64,000 nt of DNA from an uncultured Prevotellaceae bacterium (GCA_900319385.1 ONOG01000005.1:32366-96365); one strand, 5' to 3'. Shown: positions 52,174-61,511, counted from the first letter of the stretch. The notes: a model not told the origin generated them from the letters alone. Made by a program: numbers and translations.

Positions 52174-52776
52174 CCCGCCCGATCAGGCGAAGCCTGAAAA
52201 CTGAAAGAAATTGGGATAAATTCTTTGGAGAGGCAGTATTTTAGAAGACAACACGGGACAACAAAGGACAACAAAAGACAACATTTTCTTAATAATGAAA
52301 TGATAAAGTTGTCCCAAGTTGTCCTTCGTTGTCCCGAGTTGTCTTCTAAAAAAATCCCCAAAAGTGTAGTTTCCTGACTAAAAATCCTTGTTTTCCGCTT
52401 TGCGAAAAGCATTTTCACGTCACAGATTCCGATTTATTTCATTTTTGTCCGCCGACTGGCTGTCGGTAGTCCGCCGTCTGGGCATCGGCAGAGCGCCGTT
52501 TACCCTGTCGGTTGTCCGCCGACGGAGCGTCGTCAGTCCGCGGTCTGCGGGTCGTCAGAGCGCCGTTTGCCGACAGTTTTGTCCGCCGTCTGCCGACGCT
52601 CAGACGGCCGACTACCGACAGTCAGACGGCCGACAAAAGAAAAGTGAAAGGTGAAAAGTGAAAGGCGAAAAGTGAAAAATAGAGGCGATATTTGCGGCCG
52701 AGCGGTCGGTCGCTGACTTCCGTGCGATTCTCAGCGAGCAAACGACGACGGTCTTAGTTGACGAAAATGCAACTAA
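52174..52776 (+). repeat. About 600-bp structured repeat element, copy A
   Basis: Begins CCCGCCCGATCAGGCGAAGC and ends TTAGTTGACGAAAATGCAACTAA. In order it holds a 44-bp-arm hairpin made of GGACAAC iterations (about 52239-52349), an AT-rich spacer with GCTTTGCGAAAAGC, a GC-rich self-complementary block of TCCGCCGAC-type iterations (about 52446-52636), a CACTTTT-type simple repeat, a CGACCG-rich palindrome, and a terminal TTAGTTG/CAACTAA pair. The copy at 63391-64000 is the reverse complement. An 88-codon frame (52388-52654) is open through it but looks like a by-product of the repeats. Confidence 0.92.
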
Positions 52777-52986
52777 CTCCATCGGAAGTGCCTGAAATGT
52801 TAAAACAGGATCATCCGCAAAAAAACCTAAAGAAAGCGACAGGTAAACTTTATCCACACGTCAATCGTCCGAAATCCCGTCATCAATCGCCGGCACCCGA
52901 CCACGGACGACACGGGGAAAAGCGCAAATTCGCCGTGCCACGTGATTTTCGCGCCCGCGCGTAGCTGATATTTGAAATATTCTTCG

Positions 52987-52994
52987 TAACTTTG
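52987..52994 (+). promoter_or_regulatory. Promoter -7 box for the TlpA-like gene
   Basis: TAACTTTG at 52987-52994, 58 bp before the start codon. No good TTTG at the proper distance upstream. Confidence 0.5.
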
Positions 52995-53052
52995 CACGGA
53001 ATATGGCGTTCCGAACGCCACACGCAACGAATCATTCAACAAAACAAGCGAT

Positions 53053-54534
53053 ATGAAACGAACAATTCTTACGCTGTGCGCCGTCATGACGATGGCTGCT
53101 GCCGGAGCCACGACCGTCGCTCCGCACTCACAAGACACGAACGCTGCCGCTGCTGCGCAGAAGAAGCCCAAACGCCCGCTGAAGGCGCAGGACGGCACCT
53201 TCGGACCCATTGATTACAAACTCGAGACGGCTGTCGTCGAGGGACGCCTCGTCGGTGCGACCGACGTCAAGGCCGTGCCCGCCATGCGCTGGGTGTTCCA
53301 GGACGCCGTGACGATGGACGAGGTCGTCACCGACCTCACCGTCATGCAGGACGGCACGTTCCGCGGCGAGGCACGGATGTGGTGCCCTGCGCGCTGCGTG
53401 CTCAGCGTGGGCGAGAGCCGCATCACCTTCTTCGCCGGTCCTGGCGAGAAAAATGTCGTCGAGGTTGACCTCCAGAAACTGCAGGCCAAGGCCAACGCCG
53501 ACGAGGTGTATAGCTTCGAGGGCCGCTACGCCGGCATCAACAGCGAACTGAGCGCCATGCCCAATCCGCGCGGCCTTTTCCAGCCTGCCATCCAGCAGGC
53601 TCGGGGCAAGTCGGCGGCTGAGTACAAGCAACTGCTCACGTCGATCTACGACAATGCCGTGGCCGACCTCGAAAAGGGCAAGGCCAGCCGCACGTGCAAG
53701 GACCTGATGAAGGCCGACTGGCAGGTGGAGATGCACATCTTCCAGGCCAAGCGTGCCTTTGCCTCGCTCAGCGGTCAGAAGGACCTGGCACAGATTCAGC
53801 TGCCTGCCGACTACTACAACAACCTGCTCGACATGCACCTCGACCAGAACCCCGTGCTGCCCTACACGCTGATGAACAACGCCGTGCCCTCGGTCGTGCA
53901 GTTGCTCGCCGACGAATGCGAAGCGTTCAAGCCTGCCCTGGAATCGCTGAACAGCCAGCCCATCGTCAAGGCTCGCAGTGCCGCTGCCCAGCTCAGCAAC
54001 TTCGAACCCTTCAGCGAGGCGCAGAAGGCTGAGCTGCAGACCACTTGCCCGCAGTTCTACGCCTGCCTGCTCGAAAAGAACGCTGAACTGGAGACACGTT
54101 TGGCCGAAAATGCCAAGAAAGGCGGCTACCGCGTGCTGGCCATCGAACCCGAACTGAAGGGTGAGGACGTCTTCAAAGCCATCGTCGAGCCGTTCAAGGG
54201 TAAGCCCGTGCTGGTCGATTTCTGGGCAACGTGGTGCGGACCCTGCCGTCGTGCCATGGATACCATCAAACCGCTGAAGGAAGAACTGGCCGGCAAGGTG
54301 GCCTTCGTCTATGTCAGCAGTCCCACGAGCCCCGAAGGTCTGTGGAAGAACATGATTGCCGACATTCACGGCGACCACTACTACGTGACCGAGGAGCAGT
54401 GGACCACCCTGCTCCAGCAGTTTGAGAGCCAGGGCATCCCGACCTACGTCGTCGTCGATAAGGATGGCAATGTGAAGGCTAAGCACATCGGATTCCCTGG
54501 CGTGGACACCCTCAGGGAGGAGTTGAAGAATTGA
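53053..54534 (+). CDS. TlpA/ResA-like thiol-disulfide oxidoreductase with large N-terminal domain
   Basis: A 493-residue exported protein (signal LTLCAVMTMAAAGA) with a long N-terminal part (about 45-370, including a beta-rich stretch resembling DUF4369 and a helical region) and a C-terminal thioredoxin fold (about 375-493). The redox motif is Cys395-Gly-Pro-Cys398 in FWATWCGPCRRAMD, with the cis-proline in GIPTYVVVDKDG. Such proteins reduce periplasmic disulfides or serve in cytochrome maturation; Bacteroidetes carry many paralogues, so the specific client is unknown. Confidence 0.9.
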   Translation: MKRTILTLCAVMTMAAAGATTVAPHSQDTNAAAAAQKKPKRPLKAQDGTFGPIDYKLETAVVEGRLVGATDVKAVPAMRWVFQDAVTMDEVVTDLTVMQDGTFRGEARMWCPARCVLSVGESRITFFAGPGEKNVVEVDLQKLQAKANADEVYSFEGRYAGINSELSAMPNPRGLFQPAIQQARGKSAAEYKQLLTSIYDNAVADLEKGKASRTCKDLMKADWQVEMHIFQAKRAFASLSGQKDLAQIQLPADYYNNLLDMHLDQNPVLPYTLMNNAVPSVVQLLADECEAFKPALESLNSQPIVKARSAAAQLSNFEPFSEAQKAELQTTCPQFYACLLEKNAELETRLAENAKKGGYRVLAIEPELKGEDVFKAIVEPFKGKPVLVDFWATWCGPCRRAMDTIKPLKEELAGKVAFVYVSSPTSPEGLWKNMIADIHGDHYYVTEEQWTTLLQQFESQGIPTYVVVDKDGNVKAKHIGFPGVDTLREELKN

Positions 54535-54640
54535 AAATTCAAAATTAAAAATTAATAATTAAAAATTAAAGGCCTGCCGACCTGGGCTCCTCTCTCCTTG
54601 GGAGGAGTCGGGGGAGGCTGAAAAAGTTAGAAACGTATAT

Positions 54641-55258
54641 ATGAAGCAATATTTCACAGGCAAGAAAGGCCTCATCTTCTGGTTCAACGTGCTGCTGGCC
54701 ATCGCCGTGCTCGTAGCCATCCCCGTGGGTGTGCTCTACGCACTGGGCGTCTATACCCACCACGCCGAGAAGATCGAGGTGCCCAACGTGGTCGGCATGC
54801 CTGGCTACAACGCTGAGGATATGCTCGACGACAGCCACCTCGTCGCCGTGGTGAGCGACTCGGACTACGTGAAGGACTTCCCGCCAGGCACCGTGCTGCA
54901 GCAAGTGCCCAAGGCAGGCAGCGAGGTGAAGAGCGGACGCATCGTCTATCTCACCATCAACCGCCGCGGCAAAGCCCCCGTGCGTATGCCCGACCTCATC
55001 CGCAACGTCACCGTGCGCGTGGCGGAGACCCAGCTCAAGCAGCTCGGCTTCCACCTCGCCCCCACACAGTACGTGCAGGACGAACCCGAGGACCTGGTCA
55101 TCGGCATCAAACAGGGCACGCACAACGTGTATGGCGGCGACATGGTGTCGGTGGACCGTGCGCTGACCCTCGTGGCCGGCAGCGGATTCGTCGAGGACAC
55201 CCTCGAAGTCGATACCTTCGGCATCGTGAGCGACGGTGGATTTGATATTGAACTGTAG
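54641..55258 (+). CDS. PASTA-domain membrane protein
   Basis: A 205-residue protein with an N-terminal membrane helix (FWFNVLLAIAVLVAIPVGVLYALG) and two to three PASTA domains in the periplasm: about 45-110 (VPNVVGMPGYNAEDML, PPGTVLQQVPKAGSEVKSG) and about 118-185 (MPDLIRNVTVRVAETQL, GTHNVYGGD). PASTA domains bind peptidoglycan or its precursors in other bacteria. No kinase domain is attached. It heads a cluster with an RluD-type synthase and ddl, a conserved order in Bacteroidetes. A G/C-rich REP-like tract precedes it (54573-54617). Confidence 0.88.
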   Translation: MKQYFTGKKGLIFWFNVLLAIAVLVAIPVGVLYALGVYTHHAEKIEVPNVVGMPGYNAEDMLDDSHLVAVVSDSDYVKDFPPGTVLQQVPKAGSEVKSGRIVYLTINRRGKAPVRMPDLIRNVTVRVAETQLKQLGFHLAPTQYVQDEPEDLVIGIKQGTHNVYGGDMVSVDRALTLVAGSGFVEDTLEVDTFGIVSDGGFDIEL

Positions 55259-55288
55259 ACCCACCCCCTGCCCCTCCCTGAAAGATTT

Positions 55289-56350
55289 ATGATGGAAAGC
55301 GAATATACACAGGATATAGTTGGCGAGGAGGAAGGCTCTGACGAACTTTCAGGACTCTACGAGCACCACCGCATCGAAGCCGACAAGGGACAGTCGGCCA
55401 TGCGGGTCGATAAGTTCCTGATCGAGCACCTGAGCAACGTGAGCCGCAACCGCGTGCAGCGTGCTGCCGACGCGGGCTTCATCCTGGTGGACAATCGCCC
55501 CGTCAAACGTAGCTACAAGGTGAAGCCCGGCGACGTGGTGCAGGTGATGCTCGACCGCCCGTTCTACGAAAACACCATCGAGCCCGAGGCGATTCCGCTC
55601 GACATCGTCTTCGAAGACGACCAGCTGCTCGTGGTGAACAAACCCGCGGGACTCGTCGTCCACCCTGGCGTCGGCAACTGGACAGGCACCCTGCTCAACG
55701 CCCTCGCCTGGCACTTCCGCGAGGACCCGCGCTACGATGTCAACAATCCCGAAATCGGACTCGTCCACCGCATCGACAAGGACACCTCCGGCCTGCTCGT
55801 CGTGGCCAAGACACCGGAAGCCAAGACCAGCCTGGGCCGACAGTTCTTCAACAAAACCACGAGGCGCGAATACAACGCCCTCGTCTGGGGAACGTTCGAC
55901 CACGACGACGGCCGCATCGAAGGCAACATCGGCCGACACCCCAAGGACCGTATGCAGATGGCGGTGTTCCCGCCCGACAGCGATATCGGCAAACCGGCCG
56001 TCACCCACTACCACGTGCTCGAGCGCTTTGCCTTCACCACCCTCGTGCAGTGCCGGCTCGAGACGGGACGCACCCACCAGATCCGTGCCCACATGCGCCA
56101 CATCGGGCACATACTCTTCAACGACGAGCGCTACGGAGGCGACCAGATCCTGCGCGGCACGACCTCGGCCAAGTACCGGCAGTTTGTCGAAAACTGCTTC
56201 CGACTGTGCCCTCGCCAAGCGTTGCACGCACGCACCCTCGGTTTCCAGCACCCCACGACGGGCCGCGAAATGGACTTCCAGTGTCCGCTGCCTGCCGACA
56301 TGGAGCAGCTGATCCAAAAGTGGCGCAACTATACCAGCAATTTAGACTAA
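55289..56350 (+). CDS. rluD: 23S rRNA pseudouridine synthase, RluD type
   Basis: Converts uridines of 23S rRNA (helix 69 in E. coli RluD) to pseudouridine. The 353-residue protein has an acidic N-terminus, an S4 domain (about 38-90, MRVDKFLIEHLSNVSRNRVQ), and the catalytic domain with NKPAGLVVHPG and the catalytic Asp163 in HRIDKDTSGLLVVAK, plus RLETGRTHQIRAHM. ATG at 55289 or 55292 are both possible. Whether it is the exact RluD orthologue or another RluA-family member is inference. Confidence 0.85.
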   Translation: MMESEYTQDIVGEEEGSDELSGLYEHHRIEADKGQSAMRVDKFLIEHLSNVSRNRVQRAADAGFILVDNRPVKRSYKVKPGDVVQVMLDRPFYENTIEPEAIPLDIVFEDDQLLVVNKPAGLVVHPGVGNWTGTLLNALAWHFREDPRYDVNNPEIGLVHRIDKDTSGLLVVAKTPEAKTSLGRQFFNKTTRREYNALVWGTFDHDDGRIEGNIGRHPKDRMQMAVFPPDSDIGKPAVTHYHVLERFAFTTLVQCRLETGRTHQIRAHMRHIGHILFNDERYGGDQILRGTTSAKYRQFVENCFRLCPRQALHARTLGFQHPTTGREMDFQCPLPADMEQLIQKWRNYTSNLD

Positions 56351-56365
56351 ACACCCATACAGACA

Positions 56366-57352
56366 ATGAAAAAGACAATCGCAATCGTCGCCGGCGGCGG
56401 CAGCAGTGAGCACGGAGTCTCCATGCGCTCGGCGGCCGGCATCCTCTCATGGCTCGACCCCGAGCGCTACACAGGCTACATCATCGAAATGCTTCCGGGC
56501 GACTGGAAAGCACATCTGAGCGACGGACGCACCACGCCCGTCGATCTGAACCACTTCACTTTCGAGAACGAAGAAGGGCAGACGCTCCGTCCCGACTACG
56601 CCTACATCACCATTCACGGCAACCCTGGCGAGAACGGCCCGTTGCAGGGCTACTTCGACCTCATCGGCCTGCCCTACTCCTCGTGCAGCCTGCTCGTGGC
56701 AGCGATGACGTTCAACAAATTCGTCTGCAATCAATACCTCAAAGGCTTCGGCGTGCGCGTGGCCGAAAGTATGCTCGTCCGCGACGACAGCGTCAGTGCC
56801 AAGGACGTGGTCGAGCGTGTGGGCCTGCCCTGTTTCGTCAAGCCCAATGGAGCCGGCAGCAGTTTCGGCGTGACGAAATGTAAGACCGAGGCCGACATCC
56901 TGCCCGCCATCGAAAAAGCCCGTACCGAGTGCAACGACGTGCTCATCGAGTCCTTCCTCGACGGCACCGAACTCGCCAACGGTGTCTATAAGAGCAAGGC
57001 TACAGGCATCGTCGTACTGCCCATCACCGAAGTTGTCACCCACAACGAGTTCTTCGACTACGACGCCAAGTACAACGGCCAGGTGGAGGAAATCACACCG
57101 GCACGCCTGTCGGACGACACCACGCGCCGCGTACAGGAACTCACCCGTGCCATCTACGGCATTCTGGGCGGCGAAGGCATCATGCGCGTCGATTACATCA
57201 TCACACACGACGGAGGCAAGGACATCATCAACCTGCTCGAAATCAACGCCACGCCAGGCATGACCGCCACCTCGTTCATCCCCCAGCAGGCACGTGCCGC
57301 CGGACTGGAGATGCGCGACATACTGACCCACATTATAGAAGATAAACTATGA
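56366..57352 (+). CDS. ddl: D-alanine--D-alanine ligase
   Basis: Makes D-Ala-D-Ala for peptidoglycan, the substrate of MurF (32420). The 328-residue ATP-grasp protein has IAIVAGGGSSEHGVSMRSA, HGNPGENGPLQGYFDLIGLP, FVKPNGAGSSFGVTK, ESFLDGTELANGVY, RVDYIITHDG and LEINATPGMTATSFIPQQ. The Tyr in LPYSSCSL suggests the ordinary D-Ala form, not D-Ala-D-Lac. Its stop overlaps the next start as ATGA. Confidence 0.94.
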   Translation: MKKTIAIVAGGGSSEHGVSMRSAAGILSWLDPERYTGYIIEMLPGDWKAHLSDGRTTPVDLNHFTFENEEGQTLRPDYAYITIHGNPGENGPLQGYFDLIGLPYSSCSLLVAAMTFNKFVCNQYLKGFGVRVAESMLVRDDSVSAKDVVERVGLPCFVKPNGAGSSFGVTKCKTEADILPAIEKARTECNDVLIESFLDGTELANGVYKSKATGIVVLPITEVVTHNEFFDYDAKYNGQVEEITPARLSDDTTRRVQELTRAIYGILGGEGIMRVDYIITHDGGKDIINLLEINATPGMTATSFIPQQARAAGLEMRDILTHIIEDKL

Positions 57353-58527
57353 CCATCCACGACTTCGACGACATCCGCCCGTTCCTGCCCGAGGAACTCC
57401 CTGCCGTCTATGACCGCTTGCTCCAGGACCCCGAGTTCCTCGCAGCCCTGGACTACGTGTTCCCTGGTATTCCGCAGGACGCCCTGGCTGCACGTATGCG
57501 CAGCTGTCCAACCAACCTCGACTTTCAGCTCACGATGGTCTATCCCATGCTGCAGCAACTGCTCAGCAAGGCCGCCACGAGCCTGACAGCCAACTTCCAG
57601 CCCATCGACTGCGAACGCCAGCTGAACCACACCTTCGTCAGCAATCACCGCGACATCGTGCTCGACTCGGCACTCCTGTCCTACGTGCTGCACGACAACG
57701 GCTACAACACCGTCGAGATTGCCATCGGCGACAACCTGCTCATCCGGCCTTGGATCAAGGACCTGGTACGTGTGAACAAGTCGTTCATCGTCCAGCGCGC
57801 CCTCACCATGCGCCAGATGTTGCTCGCCTCGGCACACATGTCGAAGTACATGCACTTCTGCATCAACGAGAAGCACGAGAACATCTGGATCGCACAGCGC
57901 GAAGGCCGTGCCAAGGACAGCAACGACCGTACGCAGGACAGCGTGCTCAAGATGATGGCAATGGGCGGCGACCTGCGCCAGCTGAACATCGTGCCGCTCG
58001 CCATCTCCTACGAATACGACCCCTGCGACTACCTCAAGGCGCAGGAGATGCAGAACAAGCGCGACGTCGAAGGGTTTAAGAAAAGCCAGCAGGACGACCT
58101 CGACAACATGCGCACCGGCATCTTCGGCTGGAAGGGGAAGATACACTACCATGCCGCCCCCTGCATCAACGAGTGGCTCGACACGCTACCCTCCGACATG
58201 CCGAAGGCTGACTACTTCCGCGCCGTCGCCGAACACATCGACCAGGAAATCCACCGCCACTATCACCTCTACGCAGGCAACTACGTGGCTGCCGACCTCC
58301 TGCTCGCCGCCGGACAGGGTCCCGTTGCCCAGTGTCCTACCTGCGGCGACTCTGCCGCAGCTCCCCACTCCTCTCACTACACGCCCGAGGAGAAGGCCCG
58401 CTTCGAGGCCTATGTCGAGCAACGACTGGCGATGGTCACCCTGCCCCACCCCGACGTCGACTTCCTGCGACGCTGCATCCTGACGATGTATGCCAACCCA
58501 GTGTTCAACCATGAAGCTGCGCTCTAA
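57349..58527 (+). CDS. Glycerol-phosphate acyltransferase-family protein
   Basis: A 392-residue predicted acyltransferase. The key motif is SNHRDIVLDSALL near residue 98-110, the Bacteroidetes form of the acyltransferase H-x4/5-D box, followed by NKSFIVQRALTMRQ and the substrate-binding IWIAQREGRAKDSNDRTQ near 185. No obvious membrane helix, so a peripheral membrane enzyme in phospholipid or lipid A synthesis is likely. A CPTCGDSAAAPHSSH stretch near 328 is odd for the family. Overlaps ddl by 4 bp and the next gene by 17 bp. Confidence 0.8.
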   Translation: MTIHDFDDIRPFLPEELPAVYDRLLQDPEFLAALDYVFPGIPQDALAARMRSCPTNLDFQLTMVYPMLQQLLSKAATSLTANFQPIDCERQLNHTFVSNHRDIVLDSALLSYVLHDNGYNTVEIAIGDNLLIRPWIKDLVRVNKSFIVQRALTMRQMLLASAHMSKYMHFCINEKHENIWIAQREGRAKDSNDRTQDSVLKMMAMGGDLRQLNIVPLAISYEYDPCDYLKAQEMQNKRDVEGFKKSQQDDLDNMRTGIFGWKGKIHYHAAPCINEWLDTLPSDMPKADYFRAVAEHIDQEIHRHYHLYAGNYVAADLLLAAGQGPVAQCPTCGDSAAAPHSSHYTPEEKARFEAYVEQRLAMVTLPHPDVDFLRRCILTMYANPVFNHEAAL

Positions 58528-59158
58528 GCATCTGCTCATCGCCATGCTGTGTCTGCTCGTCAGCAGTTGCGACAAGGACGACGCCGACGACTACAGCTAC
58601 CCTTCGGTGCTGACGGATTTAGTCGAAGCCAATGTCAACAGCGAACAGTTGCTCACGTCGATTCGGACCGATGCAGGCATCACCTACACCACCCCGAACC
58701 AGCAGATCAAGGCCGACCGCCCCGACACGACCTACCGTTGCCTGTGCAGCTACGAAAAGGGAACCGACAACACAGCGCGCATCTACTCCATCGAAACGGT
58801 CATCGCACCGCTGCCCAAGCCCGCCAGCGAGTTTGAGGAACTGCCGCAGGACCCCATCAGCGTCATCAGTGCGTGGCGTTCGGACCGCTATGTCAACATG
58901 CTGTTCAGCTACCTTACCCTCGGTGCCGAGAAGCATACCTTCGCCTTCAGCGAGGAGGGAAGAGTGAGCGACGAGAAAGGAAAGACCACGGTTCGCGTGC
59001 GTCTGCTTCACCAACGCCCCGAGGCAGATGCCGAGGCCTTCACACAGAAGCGCTATCTCAGCCTGCCCACCTATCCCTACGCAGCGACTTGCGACAGTGT
59101 GGTCCTCATCGTCCCGACCTTCGCCAGCGACACCGAATACCACTATCCACTGCGGTAG
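58511..59158 (+). CDS. NigD-like lipoprotein
   Basis: A 215-residue lipoprotein (KHLLIAMLCLLVSSCDKDD) of the NigD-like family: DYSYPSVLTDLVEANVNS, YRCLCSYEKG, DPISVISAWRSDRYVNMLFSY and KRYLSLPTYPYA. The start at 58511, inside the end of the acyltransferase gene, directly opens the signal peptide; an earlier in-frame ATG (58490) is less likely. The family is confined mostly to Bacteroidetes; one member lies in a bacteriocin locus, but the general function is unknown. Confidence 0.85.
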   Translation: MKLRSKHLLIAMLCLLVSSCDKDDADDYSYPSVLTDLVEANVNSEQLLTSIRTDAGITYTTPNQQIKADRPDTTYRCLCSYEKGTDNTARIYSIETVIAPLPKPASEFEELPQDPISVISAWRSDRYVNMLFSYLTLGAEKHTFAFSEEGRVSDEKGKTTVRVRLLHQRPEADAEAFTQKRYLSLPTYPYAATCDSVVLIVPTFASDTEYHYPLR

Positions 59159-59216
59159 AAGTTCCCAAAAGGCTTTTTTCCGACCTGCACACAGTATCTT
59201 TTATATAGACTAATCA

Positions 59217-59224
59217 TAAATTTG
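59217..59224 (+). promoter_or_regulatory. Promoter -7 box for metF
   Basis: TAAATTTG at 59217-59224, 20 bp before the metF start; the -33 region is T-rich but not a clear TTTG. Confidence 0.5.
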
Positions 59225-59243
59225 CACGACCCACCATCATCGT

Positions 59244-60200
59244 ATGACTGTCTCAGAACTCATCCACACCGACCAGACTCGCACGGATTTCTCGTTCGAA
59301 GTGTTGCCACCGCTGAAGGGCAACGGCACAGCCGCACTGTTCCGCACCATTGACACACTGAAGGAGTTTGGGCCGAAATATATCAACATCACGACCCACC
59401 GGTCGGAATATGTCTATACCGAACGGCCCGACGGCAGCTTCGATCGCCAGCGCATCCGTCGCCGACCAGGCACGGTGGCTGTCGCGTCAGCCATCCGTCA
59501 GAAGTACGACATCAAGGTGGTTCCCCACGTCGTGTGCAGCGGTGCCACACAGGAGGACATCGAGTATATGTTGCTCGACCTGCAGTTCCTCGGCCTCCAC
59601 GACGTGCTTCTCCTTCGGGGCGACAAGGCTCCCGACGAGAAGGTGTTCACCCCCGTGCCCGGTGGCTATAGCCATACGACGGAGTTGATTGAGCAGGTGA
59701 ACGAGTTCAACGCCGGACATTTCGCCGACGGAAGCCCCATCCGCCAGCCTGGAGTGCCGTTCAGCTACGGCGTGGCATGCTATCCTGAGAAGCATGAGGA
59801 AGCTCCGAACCTCGAGTTTGACCTTCAGATTCTGCTTCGTAAGCAGCAGATGGGCGCGTCGTATGCCATCACGCAGCTGTTCTTCGACAACCGAAAATAT
59901 TTCTCCTTCGTCGAACGCGCCCGTACTTTGGGCATCACCATTCCCATCATTCCTGGCATCAAGCCGCTGGCCAAGCTCTCACAGTTCAGCGTCGTGCCCA
60001 AGACCTTCCACGTCGATCTGCCCGAAGCATTGTCGCGCGAAGCGGAGAAGTGCCATACAGACGCCGAAATGCAGCAGCTGGGTGTGGAATGGGGCATTGC
60101 GCAGTGCCGCGAACTCATCGCCGCCGGTGTTCCCAGTATACATTTCTATACGGTGTCGGCTGTCGAGAGCATCCGACAAATTGCTGAAGCTATCTATTAG
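59244..60200 (+). CDS. metF: Methylenetetrahydrofolate reductase
   Basis: Reduces 5,10-methylene-THF to 5-methyl-THF for methionine synthesis, using FAD. The 318-residue TIM barrel has FSFEVLPPLKGNG (catalytic Glu), YINITTHRSEYV, PHVVCSGATQEDIEYML, VLLLRGDKAPDE, GVACYPEKHEEAPN and AITQLFFDNRKYF. No S-box or cobalamin riboswitch is apparent in the short leader. Confidence 0.95.
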   Translation: MTVSELIHTDQTRTDFSFEVLPPLKGNGTAALFRTIDTLKEFGPKYINITTHRSEYVYTERPDGSFDRQRIRRRPGTVAVASAIRQKYDIKVVPHVVCSGATQEDIEYMLLDLQFLGLHDVLLLRGDKAPDEKVFTPVPGGYSHTTELIEQVNEFNAGHFADGSPIRQPGVPFSYGVACYPEKHEEAPNLEFDLQILLRKQQMGASYAITQLFFDNRKYFSFVERARTLGITIPIIPGIKPLAKLSQFSVVPKTFHVDLPEALSREAEKCHTDAEMQQLGVEWGIAQCRELIAAGVPSIHFYTVSAVESIRQIAEAIY

Positions 60201-60209
60201 AGACGACCC

Positions 60210-61415
60210 ATGAACTTTTCTGACATCATAGGACAAGACGCCCTGAAGCACCGCCTCATCGACGACGTGCAGCAGGAACGTGTGCCCCACGCACTCATGC
60301 TTTGCGGCAAGGAGGGCTGCGGTGCCTTGCCCCTGGCTGTGGCCTTTGCGCAATACCTGCTCTGCTCCTCTCGCACGGGTCAGTCGGCTGCGCCCGACAT
60401 GTTCGGCGGTGGCGGACTGTTCGGCGACGAGCCAGCCGCCGCGCCTGCCGAAGCTCCTGACCGCGCCTGCGGGCATTGTCCGTCGTGCCTCATGGCCGAG
60501 AAGTTGCAGCACCCCGACCTCCACTTCATCTATCCAGTCTATAAGAAACAGAGCGGCAAAGCCTGGGTGAGCGACGACTTCGGTCAGGAGTGGCGCGAAC
60601 TGTTGCTCCAAAATCCCTACATGGGCTATGCAGAATGGATGCAAGCCAGCGGCGCCACCACCCAGCAGCTGATGATATACGTCGAGGAAAGCGACAACAT
60701 CGCGCAGAAGCTCGCCCTGAAATCCAGCCAGGGCGGCTACAAGGTGTGCATTGTCTGGCTGCCGGAGAAGATGCACGAGGCCTGTGCCAACAAAATGCTC
60801 AAACTGCTGGAGGAACCGCCTGCACAGACTGTATTCCTGCTCGTGAGCGAACGTCCCGACCTCGTGCTGCAGACCATTCGCTCGCGCACACAAATCATCG
60901 AAGTGCCGGCCCTGCCGCAGGACCTCATCCAGCAGACCCTCGTCGAGCGTTACGGCATTCAGCCCGCCGAAGCCAAACGCATTGCACACACCGCCGAAGG
61001 CAACATGACAGCCGCCCTGCGTGCCATCACCGACCAGGACGACTCAGCCGAATACTTCGAACTCTTCGTCTCGCTCATGCGCCTCAGCTACGCCCGACGC
61101 GTGAAGGAAATGAAGCAATGGAGCGAACAGGTCGCCGCCATGGGACGTGAACGGCAGAAAGCGATGCTGCAATACTGCCAGCACATGGTGCGTGAGAACT
61201 TTATGTATAACTTCCACCGAGACGAACTCAACTATATGTCCACCGCCGAGTCGGACTTTGCCGTGCGTTTCGCCCCCTTCATCAACGAACGCAACGTCAT
61301 CGGCATCATGACAGAGCTGCAGCTCGCCCAGCGCGACATCGAACAGAACGCCAACGCAAAGATCGTTTTCTTCGACTTCGCCCTCAAGATGATCGTACTC
61401 ATTAAGAACCGATAG
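60210..61415 (+). CDS. holB: DNA polymerase III delta' subunit
   Basis: A 401-residue clamp-loader protein. N-terminal AAA+ region: FSDIIGQDALKHRLIDDVQQ, a degenerate P-loop GKEGCGALPLA (no GKS/T, as expected for delta'), zinc-binding CGHCPSC preceded by a Gly/Ala/Pro-rich insertion (about 62-88), then IWLPEKMHEACANKMLKLLE-type and RSRTQIIEVP. It is followed by the RicT-like and GldH genes, a conserved order in Bacteroidetes. Confidence 0.9.
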   Translation: MNFSDIIGQDALKHRLIDDVQQERVPHALMLCGKEGCGALPLAVAFAQYLLCSSRTGQSAAPDMFGGGGLFGDEPAAAPAEAPDRACGHCPSCLMAEKLQHPDLHFIYPVYKKQSGKAWVSDDFGQEWRELLLQNPYMGYAEWMQASGATTQQLMIYVEESDNIAQKLALKSSQGGYKVCIVWLPEKMHEACANKMLKLLEEPPAQTVFLLVSERPDLVLQTIRSRTQIIEVPALPQDLIQQTLVERYGIQPAEAKRIAHTAEGNMTAALRAITDQDDSAEYFELFVSLMRLSYARRVKEMKQWSEQVAAMGRERQKAMLQYCQHMVRENFMYNFHRDELNYMSTAESDFAVRFAPFINERNVIGIMTELQLAQRDIEQNANAKIVFFDFALKMIVLIKNR

Positions 61416-61425
61416 AAGAACCAGC

Positions 61426-61449
61426 CCCCTCCCCTCGGGGAGGGTTGGG
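61426..61449. repeat. G/C-rich REP-like hairpin
   Basis: CCCCTCCCC paired with GGGGAGGG, followed by TTGGGGTTGGG. Similar tracts occur at 18665-18697, 43728-43770, 47329-47400, 50587-50703, 54573-54617 and 55257-55282. Confidence 0.75.
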
Positions 61450-61456
61450 GTTGGGT

Positions 61457-61508
61457 CAATTCACTTTTAGCTTATAGTTTTTCACTTTTAACTTTTCACT
61501 TTTAACTC
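61457..61508. repeat. CACTTTT-type simple repeat in a 5' leader
   Basis: Iterations of TTCACTTTTAACTTTT ending directly before the next start codon. Confidence 0.75.
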
Positions 61509-61511
61509 AAT

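Noticed and set aside
52174..52776. An insertion sequence with a transposase
   Set aside because: No frame in the element has transposase motifs or adequate length; the element is better described as non-coding.
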